Below, piece by piece: positions 8,653 through 15,896 of a stretch of 64,000 nt of DNA (position 1 is the stretch's first letter; each line of letters starts with the position of its first letter). The position numbers were made by a program, and so were the translations under genes. The notes beneath the pieces were generated by a model, which saw only the letters and a list, made by a program, of their open reading frames with translations, had not been told where the DNA came from and did no database searches. This stretch comes from Sphingomonas sp. IW22 (lineage in GTDB: Bacteria; Pseudomonadota; Alphaproteobacteria; Sphingomonadales; Sphingomonadaceae): the NCBI RefSeq assembly GCF_041321155.1, contig NZ_JBGGWB010000009.1, positions 18,387-82,386 of the forward strand, in the 5' to 3' direction.

Positions 8653-9888
8653 ATGTTTGATCCGACGATCCATGCCCGGACAATAGCCCGTCATTTTCAG
8701 TCGCGTGATTTTGCCGATAACCCCACGCTCTTTAATCCCGTCGCGTTGCAAAACGTGATCGAGCAGGCTGTGTCACTCGGTGCAAATGGCTTAGCTCCTG
8801 TCACGCTGAACAGGTCAAAACTGCGTGGCAAAGACGTATTTCAGGTTGATGGTTTGTCACACAATCTGGTCCTAAGACATGTGACAAACAACATTCGGCG
8901 TGTGACAGGCGTGAAGCAAGATGACCGGCAGTTTATCATCAATTGTATTGCCTCGCTGGTTTCAGAGGGCACCGCTTTCCGCGTGTACAAGTACGATGTG
9001 AAATCGTTTTACGAGAGCGTGAAGGCTCAGAATATCCTCCTGGCCCTGTCGCATGATCTAGCTTTCTCTGGCCAGTCGGTTCGCGCCCTTGGGTCGCTTT
9101 TTGCGGAGCTTGAAGCGCAGGGTGTCAGTGGTCTGCCTCGAGGATTGGCAATCAGCGCGACGCTCGCGGAGTATCTTCTTCGCCCATTTGATGCCGCCAT
9201 GTCTAATAATCTAGGCGTATGGTACTACTCGCGTTTCGTAGACGACATTCTGATAATTACCGATGGCTCCGAAGATGCCAAAGAATTTACTGCCCTAGCA
9301 AGTGACCTGCTGCCGTCCGGTCTCCAATTTAACGCAAAATCGAAAGACTTTGCGTTTGCTCCCTATAAGAAGGGGAACACGAAGGTGATTGAGGGCAGCT
9401 TTAACTTCCTCGGCTATAGCTTTTCCGTCACGAAGGCATACCGAGATACCTCAGACAGCAAAATTAAAAGAGGCGTGATTTTGGATATCGCACCTTCTAA
9501 AGTCAAAAAGATAAAAACGAGAATGGCCAAAGCGCTGATTACCTATAGAGGTGACGCAAATTTTATAGACTTGCGCGATAGGTTTAGAGTTTTGACTAGT
9601 AACTTTAATTTTGTAGATAAAAACTCTGGGGCTATAAGGTCGTCCGGCATTTATTTTAACTACTCGCTTATCAGTTCCGGATCGCATGCTCTTTTAGCTC
9701 TGGATAAATTTGCTAGAGCTGCAATTTTGGCACCCGCCCCCAAAAATAAGTTGTACCCGGTGGTTAGCTCGGCCCAGCGGCTCGAACTGTTACGACTGAG
9801 CTTCAAAGGGGGGCACGGGGATCGGCGATTTTTCTCGTTCAAGTCCGCTCGTTTGGCGAAACTGACGGCGTGCTGGCACTATGTATAA
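8653..9888 (+). CDS. drt3a: Antiviral reverse transcriptase, Drt3a-like (UG3 group)
   Basis: 411-aa reverse transcriptase. RT motifs in order: motif A YKYDVKSFYESV (Asp115), motif B region SGLPRGLAISATLAEYLL (about 159-176), motif C RFVDDIL with the catalytic FVDD at 185-188, then a motif E-like NFLGYSF (251-257). All three catalytic aspartates are present. The absence of a maturase, integrase or endonuclease domain, and the partner RT gene overlapping downstream, fit DRT type 3, in which UG3 and UG8 reverse transcriptases and an ncRNA act together against phage. From memory of recent work, Drt3a copies an ACACAC template in the ncRNA into poly(GT); I cannot confirm that here. Codon use is AT-rich against the host. 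A single retron RT is excluded by the two-RT layout. Confidence 0.82.
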   Translation: MFDPTIHARTIARHFQSRDFADNPTLFNPVALQNVIEQAVSLGANGLAPVTLNRSKLRGKDVFQVDGLSHNLVLRHVTNNIRRVTGVKQDDRQFIINCIASLVSEGTAFRVYKYDVKSFYESVKAQNILLALSHDLAFSGQSVRALGSLFAELEAQGVSGLPRGLAISATLAEYLLRPFDAAMSNNLGVWYYSRFVDDILIITDGSEDAKEFTALASDLLPSGLQFNAKSKDFAFAPYKKGNTKVIEGSFNFLGYSFSVTKAYRDTSDSKIKRGVILDIAPSKVKKIKTRMAKALITYRGDANFIDLRDRFRVLTSNFNFVDKNSGAIRSSGIYFNYSLISSGSHALLALDKFARAAILAPAPKNKLYPVVSSAQRLELLRLSFKGGHGDRRFFSFKSARLAKLTACWHYV

Positions 9889-11857
9889 GAGGGTCGTAGC
9901 TCGCGGCAATATTCACCGTAGTGATTACGCGCGCGTGCTTGTGACAGATACTCAGCCGGGAGATATCCCACTCATAGTCTCAAACGATGGCTTTTACCTA
10001 AATGCCAAGGAGCGTGGATTAAACGTTGCAGGCCGGGAATTGATTGAGAGGATACTCAGTCCGATCAAGAGTTATACGCTGCCGTACAGATATAATATAA
10101 TGCGTGCGACCGGTGCGCCTCGCAGATTAAGCCTTATTCACCCGGGAACACAGCTTCAGATAGCGGAGTTCTACAGTAAATATTCGCATCTCATAGCATA
10201 CTACTGCCGAAAATCTCCGATTTCCATTCGCTCCCCAAAGAAGGTGGGAAGCCTATTTTTTGTAAAGGGTATACAGTCCGACAAGAACTCCCTGAAAGGG
10301 GCAGGGATAGATACGACGGATATTGAAAACTCGGTATCAAATCCAGCATCTTACTTTTCTTACGAAGGTTATGACAGGGCGTATAAGTTTTTTAATTCGT
10401 ACGAATATCTTAGGTTGGAGAAGAAATATAACGTGATGTATTTTGCGGATATCGCAAAATGCTTCAATAGCATCTATACTCACACGTTATTTTGGGCGAC
10501 CGCAGACGTGTACACTGCCAAGGATAATACCTCGGCGGCGGGCTTTGCCAACGCCTTTGATAGGCTAATGCAGTCATCTAACTTCAATGAAACCAACGGT
10601 ATTTGTGTGGGTCCGGAGGTGAGTAGGCTTTTTGCTGAGCTCATTCTGAGCGAGGCGGATCGTCGGGTTATCAACATCTTGGAAAGTGCCGACCCTCCAG
10701 TTCTCTACCGAAAGAACTACGAAATAAAGCGCTATGTCGATGACTACTATATATTTGCCGAGGACGAAGGCGCCGCGCAGAAGGTATTTGCGGCGGTAAG
10801 ACTGGCGCTATCTAACTTTAATTTACACTTGAATGACGAGAAAACCTATTCTGTTCCAAGGCCGTTTATTACTCAGAAATCTCGTCTAATACGAGATGCA
10901 AGCGCCGCCTTAAATGCTTTCTGTGATAAGTTCCTCGCGGCTGATGTTGAGGGCGGAGTTAGCTTTATTTATCCGAAACGGGTGCGGCGATCTCAGGCTC
11001 TTCTTCGATCATTTTTTGATACGGTTAAATCGAGTTGCTATGATCAGAAAGCAGGATATCAGGATGTCGCGAATTATCTAATTGCCGGTCTCGCAAAAAG
11101 GGTTGGTTCGGTTATCGATGGTTACAGCTTTGGTATGAAGCGAGATGACACATCAAACGATCAATATATTGAAGCTGTCAGCGTTTTGCTCGAGGCGATC
11201 TATTTTTTCTATAACGTGCATCCAACCGTCCCCTCATCTTTGAAGGTCGCTCAAGCCGCAATACGTTCCTTCGAGTTCTTTAAAAAAGAAATCAAAGATA
11301 GAGTTCCCTATCTAGCAGAGCAACTTGTGCGCTGGACATTTGAGTTTATCAAAAGCCTGCGTGGCGCGCTACGGCATCGTGATAACGATTGCGTTCCGTT
11401 GGAGGCACTCAACTTACTGCTCGTCCTTGGTGAAGTCGGAAGAGCGGAGACCGTAGCTCAGCAGGCGATTTCTGAGTTTTGCAGTGAGACTGGCTCGCTC
11501 ATGTATTTTGAGATTGTTTGCTACCTTTTCTGCGTGAAGGATGATCCCGCTTTTGCAACACTTCGAGCTGATCTGTTCGCAAGGGTTTTGGTTTTGTTAA
11601 ATGGAAAGGGGCGGATCAGAACGGAAGGACACGCCGCGCATTTGGCTCTAGACGTTCTGTCCTGCCCATATCTACCGCGAGTAGATCGGGCTAAGCTATT
11701 TAACAAACTGCGGAAATCCGTAGACTTGCCGAGCCTCCCGATTGCGGATGCCGAAGCGTCTGTGATTGAATTTGAGGGCAAGCCTTGGTTCGTCAATTGG
11801 AGCGATCCCAATTTGCTCCGCATGATCCGTAAAAAGGAGTTGAGCGCGGTTTACTGA
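9881..11857 (+). CDS. drt3b: Antiviral reverse transcriptase, Drt3b-like (UG8 group), with long C-terminal helical domain
   Basis: 658-aa protein whose ATG overlaps the drt3a stop by 8 nt (ATGTATAA), so the two are translationally coupled. RT core: motif A MYFADIAKCFNSIYT (Asp190), motif B region NGICVGPEVSRLFAELIL (about 239-256), motif C KRYVDDYYIF with YVDD at 285-288, then HLNDEKTYS. Residues about 330-658 form a helical, non-RT region I do not recognise. The pairing of a short RT of about 400 aa with a long RT of about 650 aa matches DRT3. As known for that system, Drt3b makes the strand complementary to Drt3a's product, reportedly without a nucleic acid template; this is family knowledge, not visible in the sequence. 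The catalytic Asp residues are intact. Confidence 0.82.
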   Translation: MYKRVVARGNIHRSDYARVLVTDTQPGDIPLIVSNDGFYLNAKERGLNVAGRELIERILSPIKSYTLPYRYNIMRATGAPRRLSLIHPGTQLQIAEFYSKYSHLIAYYCRKSPISIRSPKKVGSLFFVKGIQSDKNSLKGAGIDTTDIENSVSNPASYFSYEGYDRAYKFFNSYEYLRLEKKYNVMYFADIAKCFNSIYTHTLFWATADVYTAKDNTSAAGFANAFDRLMQSSNFNETNGICVGPEVSRLFAELILSEADRRVINILESADPPVLYRKNYEIKRYVDDYYIFAEDEGAAQKVFAAVRLALSNFNLHLNDEKTYSVPRPFITQKSRLIRDASAALNAFCDKFLAADVEGGVSFIYPKRVRRSQALLRSFFDTVKSSCYDQKAGYQDVANYLIAGLAKRVGSVIDGYSFGMKRDDTSNDQYIEAVSVLLEAIYFFYNVHPTVPSSLKVAQAAIRSFEFFKKEIKDRVPYLAEQLVRWTFEFIKSLRGALRHRDNDCVPLEALNLLLVLGEVGRAETVAQQAISEFCSETGSLMYFEIVCYLFCVKDDPAFATLRADLFARVLVLLNGKGRIRTEGHAAHLALDVLSCPYLPRVDRAKLFNKLRKSVDLPSLPIADAEASVIEFEGKPWFVNWSDPNLLRMIRKKELSAVY

Positions 11858-12130
11858 TCATGTTATCTGTTAATCGGGCTCGCTCGGCACTTTATGCCCT
11901 GCTTCGGCAGGCTTCATACTACCATCCTCGACCGCCGCGCTGATTTCGCAAAGCGTGAGGGGGGACGTAGAGCAGCAATGCACACACCGAACGTGCCGGG
12001 CGAGCCTACCGCATTATTTCTCATACGGCCTTGCCCTCTTGAGACGACGAGGTTTGGGGACAATCCGCCTCACACGGGTCCGTGTAGCCGAAATGAGACG
12101 TGTTCTCGTTAGGTCTAGGGCCATAGGAGA
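11858..12130 (+). ncRNA. Candidate ncRNA of the DRT3 system (ACACAC-containing, structured)
   Basis: No convincing coding frame occupies the 389 bp between drt3b and the recombinase. The stretch holds a C(UUCG)G tetraloop hairpin, CCTGC/GCAGG at 11898-11911; an ACACAC at 11982-11987 (within GCACACACC); ACACG/CGTGT around 12072-12085; an AATGAGA/TCTCGTT 7-bp hairpin at 12092-12110; and CTAGGG/CCCTAG at 12115-12144. DRT3 systems are described as carrying an ncRNA with an ACACAC template for Drt3a. Position, structure and motif agree, but the boundaries are guesses and no strong promoter is visible; TTGAGC at 11840-11845 could be a -35 with only a weak -10. Confidence 0.5.
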
Positions 12131-12246
12131 ATACGACCCCCTAGTCGGCAGATGGTTCAAAATAGCACCTGTTAATCAGATACCTAAGCGTTGGCAGATG
12201 CCAGCGCTCGGCTATGGTGTTCGTGCAATAAACGCAGGGACATCAA

Positions 12247-12825
12247 ATGCTTATCGGCTACGCGCGAACCAGCACGACCGAGCAGACCGCCGGCTTACAG
12301 GCCCAGCTTCGAGAACTCGGTGCAACGGGTTGCAACGAAAAGGTCTTTTTCGAACAGGTATCTTCGGTTGCGGTCCGGACGCAGCTCGAAGCTGCGCTAG
12401 ATTTCGTGCGCGAGGGCGACACCTTGGCCGTGACGCGGCTGGATCGGCTTGCTCGATCCACGGCGGACCTGCTTGCCATCATCGCGCGGCTTGAGGTGAA
12501 GGGCGTATCCCTTCGCATCTTAGATTTCGGCGGAACATCGGTGGATACGAAGTCGCCTTCCGGCAGGTTGATGCTGACCATGTTCGGCGCGCTCGCCCAA
12601 TTCGAGCGTGAGCTGATGCTGACCCGGCAGCGGGAGGGGATTGAGAAGGCAAAGGCGGAGGGCCGCTACAAGGGGAGGGTGCCAACCGCGCGGGCGAAGG
12701 CCAAGGATGTGTTCGCCCTGTCGGATGCTGGTACCGGCGCAAAGGCAATAGCGGCGAAGCTCTCGATCTCCCGGGCCTCGGTTTATCGAATATTGGCCGA
12801 CAGCAAGCCGGGTGTCCGAGCATGA
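12247..12825 (+). CDS. Serine recombinase (resolvase/invertase family)
   Basis: 192-aa small serine recombinase. The N-terminal catalytic domain has YARTSTTEQ with the nucleophile Ser9, then VTRLDRLARSTADLL (the active-site Arg cluster) and GALAQFERELMLTRQREGI in the long helix E. A C-terminal Hin-type helix-turn-helix follows (AIAAKLSISRASVYRIL). Length and domains are complete. The ATG at 12247 has AGGGA 7 nt upstream. A -35/-10-like pair TTGGCA (12191-12196) and TATGGT (12213-12218), 16 bp apart, could be its promoter. The gene overlaps the next by ATGA. It could resolve dimers or invert DNA in the element; the palindromic TGGCAGATGCCA just upstream may be its or a repressor's site. Confidence 0.93.
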   Translation: MLIGYARTSTTEQTAGLQAQLRELGATGCNEKVFFEQVSSVAVRTQLEAALDFVREGDTLAVTRLDRLARSTADLLAIIARLEVKGVSLRILDFGGTSVDTKSPSGRLMLTMFGALAQFERELMLTRQREGIEKAKAEGRYKGRVPTARAKAKDVFALSDAGTGAKAIAAKLSISRASVYRILADSKPGVRA

Positions 12826-13283
12826 GCGGGAACTGGTATAATGGCTTCTCGCCAGCCGACCGGACCAAGGGCGCCAACTTGCTCCGGCGCGCGCTGCGCG
12901 AGGGTACCGTCCTCCCGGCGAGCATCTGCTCCATGTGCGGCAGGGTGCCTTCGGGGCTTGGTTATCATAATGAAGACTACAGGAAGCCGCTGACGGCCTA
13001 TCCCATCTGTCGCCGCTGCCACTATGCGATCCATATCCGCTTTCGGCGACCTTACTATTGGCGCGAGTTTATCGCACCGCTGGATCGGAATGGATGGTTC
13101 CAGAACCTCACCCCTGATCCGGCGTCCTTATATCGACCTTACGACCTCACCTATCCCGAGGGCGGCACCGCTCACTCACTGCTGACCGGCGGCTCTTACG
13201 CAACTTGCAGGCAGTCAGTAGCGCACAATCTTGCCTACCTATTTAGCCCGATGCCTTTCCAGATTGAGGTCGCTGGCGAATAG
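12822..13283 (+). CDS. Zn-finger, HNH-like hypothetical protein
   Basis: 153-aa protein translationally coupled to the serine recombinase (ATGA overlap). Residues 36-75 hold CSMCG, then GYHNEDYRKPL, then CRRCHYAIH: two CxxC pairs with intervening and following His residues, as in zinc-ribbon HNH folds, and the HNEDY segment resembles the alphaproteobacterial HNH-like families found on phages and islands. I do not see a clean HNH catalytic triad, so nuclease activity is uncertain. The last 45 bp overlap the 3' end of the XRE gene on the other strand. Confidence 0.6.
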   Translation: MSGNWYNGFSPADRTKGANLLRRALREGTVLPASICSMCGRVPSGLGYHNEDYRKPLTAYPICRRCHYAIHIRFRRPYYWREFIAPLDRNGWFQNLTPDPASLYRPYDLTYPEGGTAHSLLTGGSYATCRQSVAHNLAYLFSPMPFQIEVAGE

Positions 13284-13514
13284 GGCGCCGGGATCGACGC
13301 CCAAGGTCCGTGCAATCTTTTCTACGACGATGATTGTCGGTGCGCGGACGCCGCGCTCGATGCCGCTCATGTAGGTTCTATGGACGCCTACCCTGTCCGC
13401 AAACTCGTCCTGCGAAAGGTCGGCGGCGTCGCGTAGCGCACGCACGTTACGGCCAAATCGCACTCTGATGTCCATCGGCGAGGATGGATCATAATGTCGC
13501 CTTTCGAGCGACAT
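13239..13514 (-). CDS. XRE-family helix-turn-helix regulator
   Basis: 91-aa DNA-binding protein consisting almost entirely of one Cro/C1-type HTH: VRFGRNVRALRDAADLSQDEF, then the recognition part VGVHRTYMSGIERG, then VEKIARTLGV. It resembles controller proteins and prophage/island repressors. An internal start at 13475 (MDIRVRF) matches typical family length and may be the true one. It is transcribed divergently from the DUF4236 gene, and TAGGCT/AGCCTA (13519-13524 and 13542-13547) in the shared promoter region is a possible operator. It converges with and overlaps the Zn-finger gene. Confidence 0.87.
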   Translation of the reverse strand: MSLERRHYDPSSPMDIRVRFGRNVRALRDAADLSQDEFADRVGVHRTYMSGIERGVRAPTIIVVEKIARTLGVDPGALFASDLNLERHRAK

Positions 13515-13650
13515 CTCATAGGCTACATTACTATTGGTTCGAGCCTACCAACTCTGTAGACTATCGGCTGCGCGCGGCCCGTTTTCGGTGAATGTACATC
13601 GGATCGTGAAGCCCGCTGCGACGGTGGCCGCATGTTCGGGAGAGTTTCAC

Positions 13651-14151
13651 ATGGGTTTCAGGTTCCGGCAGGTGCTCAGCGTGGTGCCCGGATTGCGGCT
13701 TAATCTAAGCAAGAGCGGCATCTCAACCAGCTTGGGAGTTCAGGGGGCTACCGCGAACATCAGCAAGAATGGTGTCAGAGGGACGGTCGGTATTCCGGGG
13801 TCCGGCGTATCATATTCCAAAATGTTTTTACGATCTGGTAGGGGCGTTCCGTCTTCGGTTTCGCGCGCAACCGAGCCGAAAAGTTCGCTGGGTCAGGAAA
13901 GAAAAAATCCGCGCACCTCCCATATAAACGACGAAGCATTGGCTGACCTCTATCTGCTGACCGCCCATCTTGTTGTGGGGAACGCAAACGCGTCTCCCAG
14001 TTGGCTCCAGCGACAATTTCGAATTGAATATATTGAAGCTGCCGAACTGATTGAGCAGTTGGAGGCCGGGGGAATCGTTTCACCTCCAGATAAAATCGGA
14101 AGGCGGAAAGTCTTGGTTGACGTCCAAAGCCTCCCTGAACTGCCGGAATAG
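13651..14151 (+). CDS. DUF4236 domain fused to an FtsK-gamma-like winged helix
   Basis: 166-aa protein. The N-terminal 55 residues are a typical DUF4236 (MGFRFRQVLSVVPGLRLNLS through GVRGTVGIPGSGVSYS), a short beta-rich module of unknown function. After a Ser/Arg linker, residues about 105-160 (DLYLLTAHLVVGNANASPSW, then LQRQFRIEYIEAAELIEQLE, then AGGIVSP and RRKVLV) match the C-terminal gamma domain of FtsK/SpoIIIE translocases, which reads KOPS orientation sequences. There is no ATPase part. The ATG at 13651 follows GGGAGAG with good spacing. The protein may bind host KOPS-like sites or act as a stand-alone regulator; this is inference. Confidence 0.78.
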   Translation: MGFRFRQVLSVVPGLRLNLSKSGISTSLGVQGATANISKNGVRGTVGIPGSGVSYSKMFLRSGRGVPSSVSRATEPKSSLGQERKNPRTSHINDEALADLYLLTAHLVVGNANASPSWLQRQFRIEYIEAAELIEQLEAGGIVSPPDKIGRRKVLVDVQSLPELPE

Positions 14152-14152
14152 A

Positions 14153-14302
14153 ATAGGGGTTAGCGGCGGGCGGCGGCGGGGAATTGCAACCGCCGCTGTA
14201 CGGGCCTGAGCGCAGAGGCGCTTAATCGTGGGCGCACCCCCGCGCTCAGCCCCTCCCAGCCGCTGCTGCAATTCCCCGCCGCCGCCCGCCGCTAACCCCT
14301 AT
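14153..14302. repeat. 150-bp near-perfect palindrome with 36-bp perfect outer arms
   Basis: Arms 14153-14188 and 14267-14302 are exact reverse complements (36 of 36). The next 25 bases inwards pair at 18 of 25 positions, ending in CTGAGCGC (14206-14213)/GCGCTCAG (14242-14249), and leave a 28-nt loop (14214-14241). The palindrome starts one base after the stop of the DUF4236 gene and overlaps the last codon (the TAG) of the converging minus-strand gene. It could be a bidirectional terminator, but it is much longer than needed and lacks T-runs; an origin or processing site for the element is the alternative. Confidence 0.9.
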
Positions 14303-15711
14303 GCGTCATTTGTTTGTGGGTCCGGCTCATCGAACGCTGCCTTCATCCTTTGGACGATCTCCAACCAGTCACCCGTGAGCGCGTGGCGACGCTGTTCTCC
14401 GGCACGGAGACGAATATTCAGGTTCTGCCGAGAAATGAGGCCAGCGCGCTCTAAACGATCCATCAGCCGGCGGGGGGCGGGGCCGTTCTCGCCGGTCTCG
14501 TCGATGCCGCCGGAGGTCAGCAATGCCGAGAATACTGGCATGAAGGCGACGCCAGCCGCTTGGGCGCAGTCGGCCACCAGCGAGACCATACCGGCTACCT
14601 CATGCAATGTGGCTCGTCTCGGCTCCTCACACATCGCGCAGAAGACCGCCCACCTACTGCCGGCTCTGCGAACAGCGTCGTCCCGTACTTGTCCGAGCAG
14701 GTCCGCGAGCGGGTGCTCTGTTTTGCAACGCGTTGCACGGACGGCGTTGCGCACCGCCGACAGGTATCGGGTTTCCGCTCGCACGCGATCCCGGTACTTG
14801 GCGTAGTATATCTGATGAACCGTCTTCGTGCGTGCAAAGCCGACTACGGCTGAGCCGAGACGACGACCGCCAAGTTCTGTCTCACCGTATCGCCGCAAGC
14901 CGGTCTCACTGTGGGCTTGAGGAACAGTATGAGCGAGACGTTCCATCAGCGCTTCCGCTGATGAGTGCCGTCGCTCGAAGTTCGCTTCCGCGTACAGAAC
15001 AATGAGATTGGCCCAGTCGAGCCTCAATGCCATAGCCTCCGACCGAGCGATGAGACGGGTTTCCTCCTGCCAATGAACAAACCCCGCCGACACCGGCCCG
15101 ATTGCATCCAACACCCAACGACGTAGCTGGACTTCGACGATTTCGATGAAAGCGTCGGCGAACGCTGGACCCAGCTTTTCCTGAGCCTCGATAGGCCGGG
15201 GTACAGCGTTATCGGCGCCACCTAGCGCCATGTCACCTTGTTCGATTGCTGCCGCTGCAAAGAAGGCTTGCGGTACCATCGCGAGCAGTTCCTCTCGCGC
15301 CATTTGGTCTGGAAGCGCGACCAATGGATGATGGAGGATACGGGTCGGATTAATGCTGATGCTGAGCGACACCTTAACGCGATCAGCATCTTGCCGCGCG
15401 TCGAGGAAGGTCTCGTTCATGAGCCAGTTGGCACCGGGCCGGAACGTCGTCCTGTAATATTCTGACGGTTTATCTGAGATTGCCGACCATGCACGGTTTT
15501 GGTCCTCACGTGAGGTGAGCGCCGCTCGGTAGCGTCGAAACAGGTCGTGTACAGCGTCGCGGCTGGTGGCCGATATCCAGCCCGTTACCCGCATACGTAT
15601 CAAGTCGATCATCATATCGTCGCGGGTGGGCCGCGCTGCCAGATCGAGTGCCTTTACGCCGTTCCGGGAACGCTGGCGCGGTCGAAGATCATACCGGGGA
15701 TGCATTGCCAT
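14299..15711 (-). CDS. Large hypothetical island protein; weak resemblance to phage-type replication initiators
   Basis: 470-aa protein, or about 437 aa if it begins at the internal MMIDLIRMRV. I do not recognise a family with confidence. Suggestive points: the N-terminal MIDLIRMRVTGWIS; a central VSLSISINPTRILHH; a YYAKYRDRVRAETRY segment that recalls the Lys/Arg/Glu pattern of filamentous-phage (gene II/CRI-type) initiators; and a C-terminal stretch RRLMDRLERAGLISRQNLN that looks like a winged helix. There is no HUH motif, Walker box or transmembrane segment. It abuts the 150-bp palindrome, which would suit an initiator next to its origin. Base composition is close to the host's. Confidence 0.6.
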   Translation of the reverse strand: MAMHPRYDLRPRQRSRNGVKALDLAARPTRDDMMIDLIRMRVTGWISATSRDAVHDLFRRYRAALTSREDQNRAWSAISDKPSEYYRTTFRPGANWLMNETFLDARQDADRVKVSLSISINPTRILHHPLVALPDQMAREELLAMVPQAFFAAAAIEQGDMALGGADNAVPRPIEAQEKLGPAFADAFIEIVEVQLRRWVLDAIGPVSAGFVHWQEETRLIARSEAMALRLDWANLIVLYAEANFERRHSSAEALMERLAHTVPQAHSETGLRRYGETELGGRRLGSAVVGFARTKTVHQIYYAKYRDRVRAETRYLSAVRNAVRATRCKTEHPLADLLGQVRDDAVRRAGSRWAVFCAMCEEPRRATLHEVAGMVSLVADCAQAAGVAFMPVFSALLTSGGIDETGENGPAPRRLMDRLERAGLISRQNLNIRLRAGEQRRHALTGDWLEIVQRMKAAFDEPDPQTNDA

Positions 15712-15896
15712 CAGCGATGTCGCGCCATCTTCGGGCCTTCGTGTGAGTTAGTAGAGCCGTATCTTAGCATCAGACGGGGACTGGATGGCCACCGCTACAT
15801 CGTCCGAATGCGGAATGGCTGAAACGACCGTGCAGGGAACTTGAACAGGGGGGCGAAAGAATACTATTCGGCCAAACGAACTGAATAGGATTTGTC

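Noticed and set aside
8653..11857. Retron (msr-msd plus RT)
   Set aside because: There are two different RTs in one operon, no msr/msd-type inverted repeat upstream, and the sizes fit DRT3 better.
11955..12494. Plus-strand frame of 179 aa between drt3b and the resolvase
   Set aside because: It runs through the resolvase gene in another frame, has no family motif, and would have to use the structured candidate ncRNA region as code.
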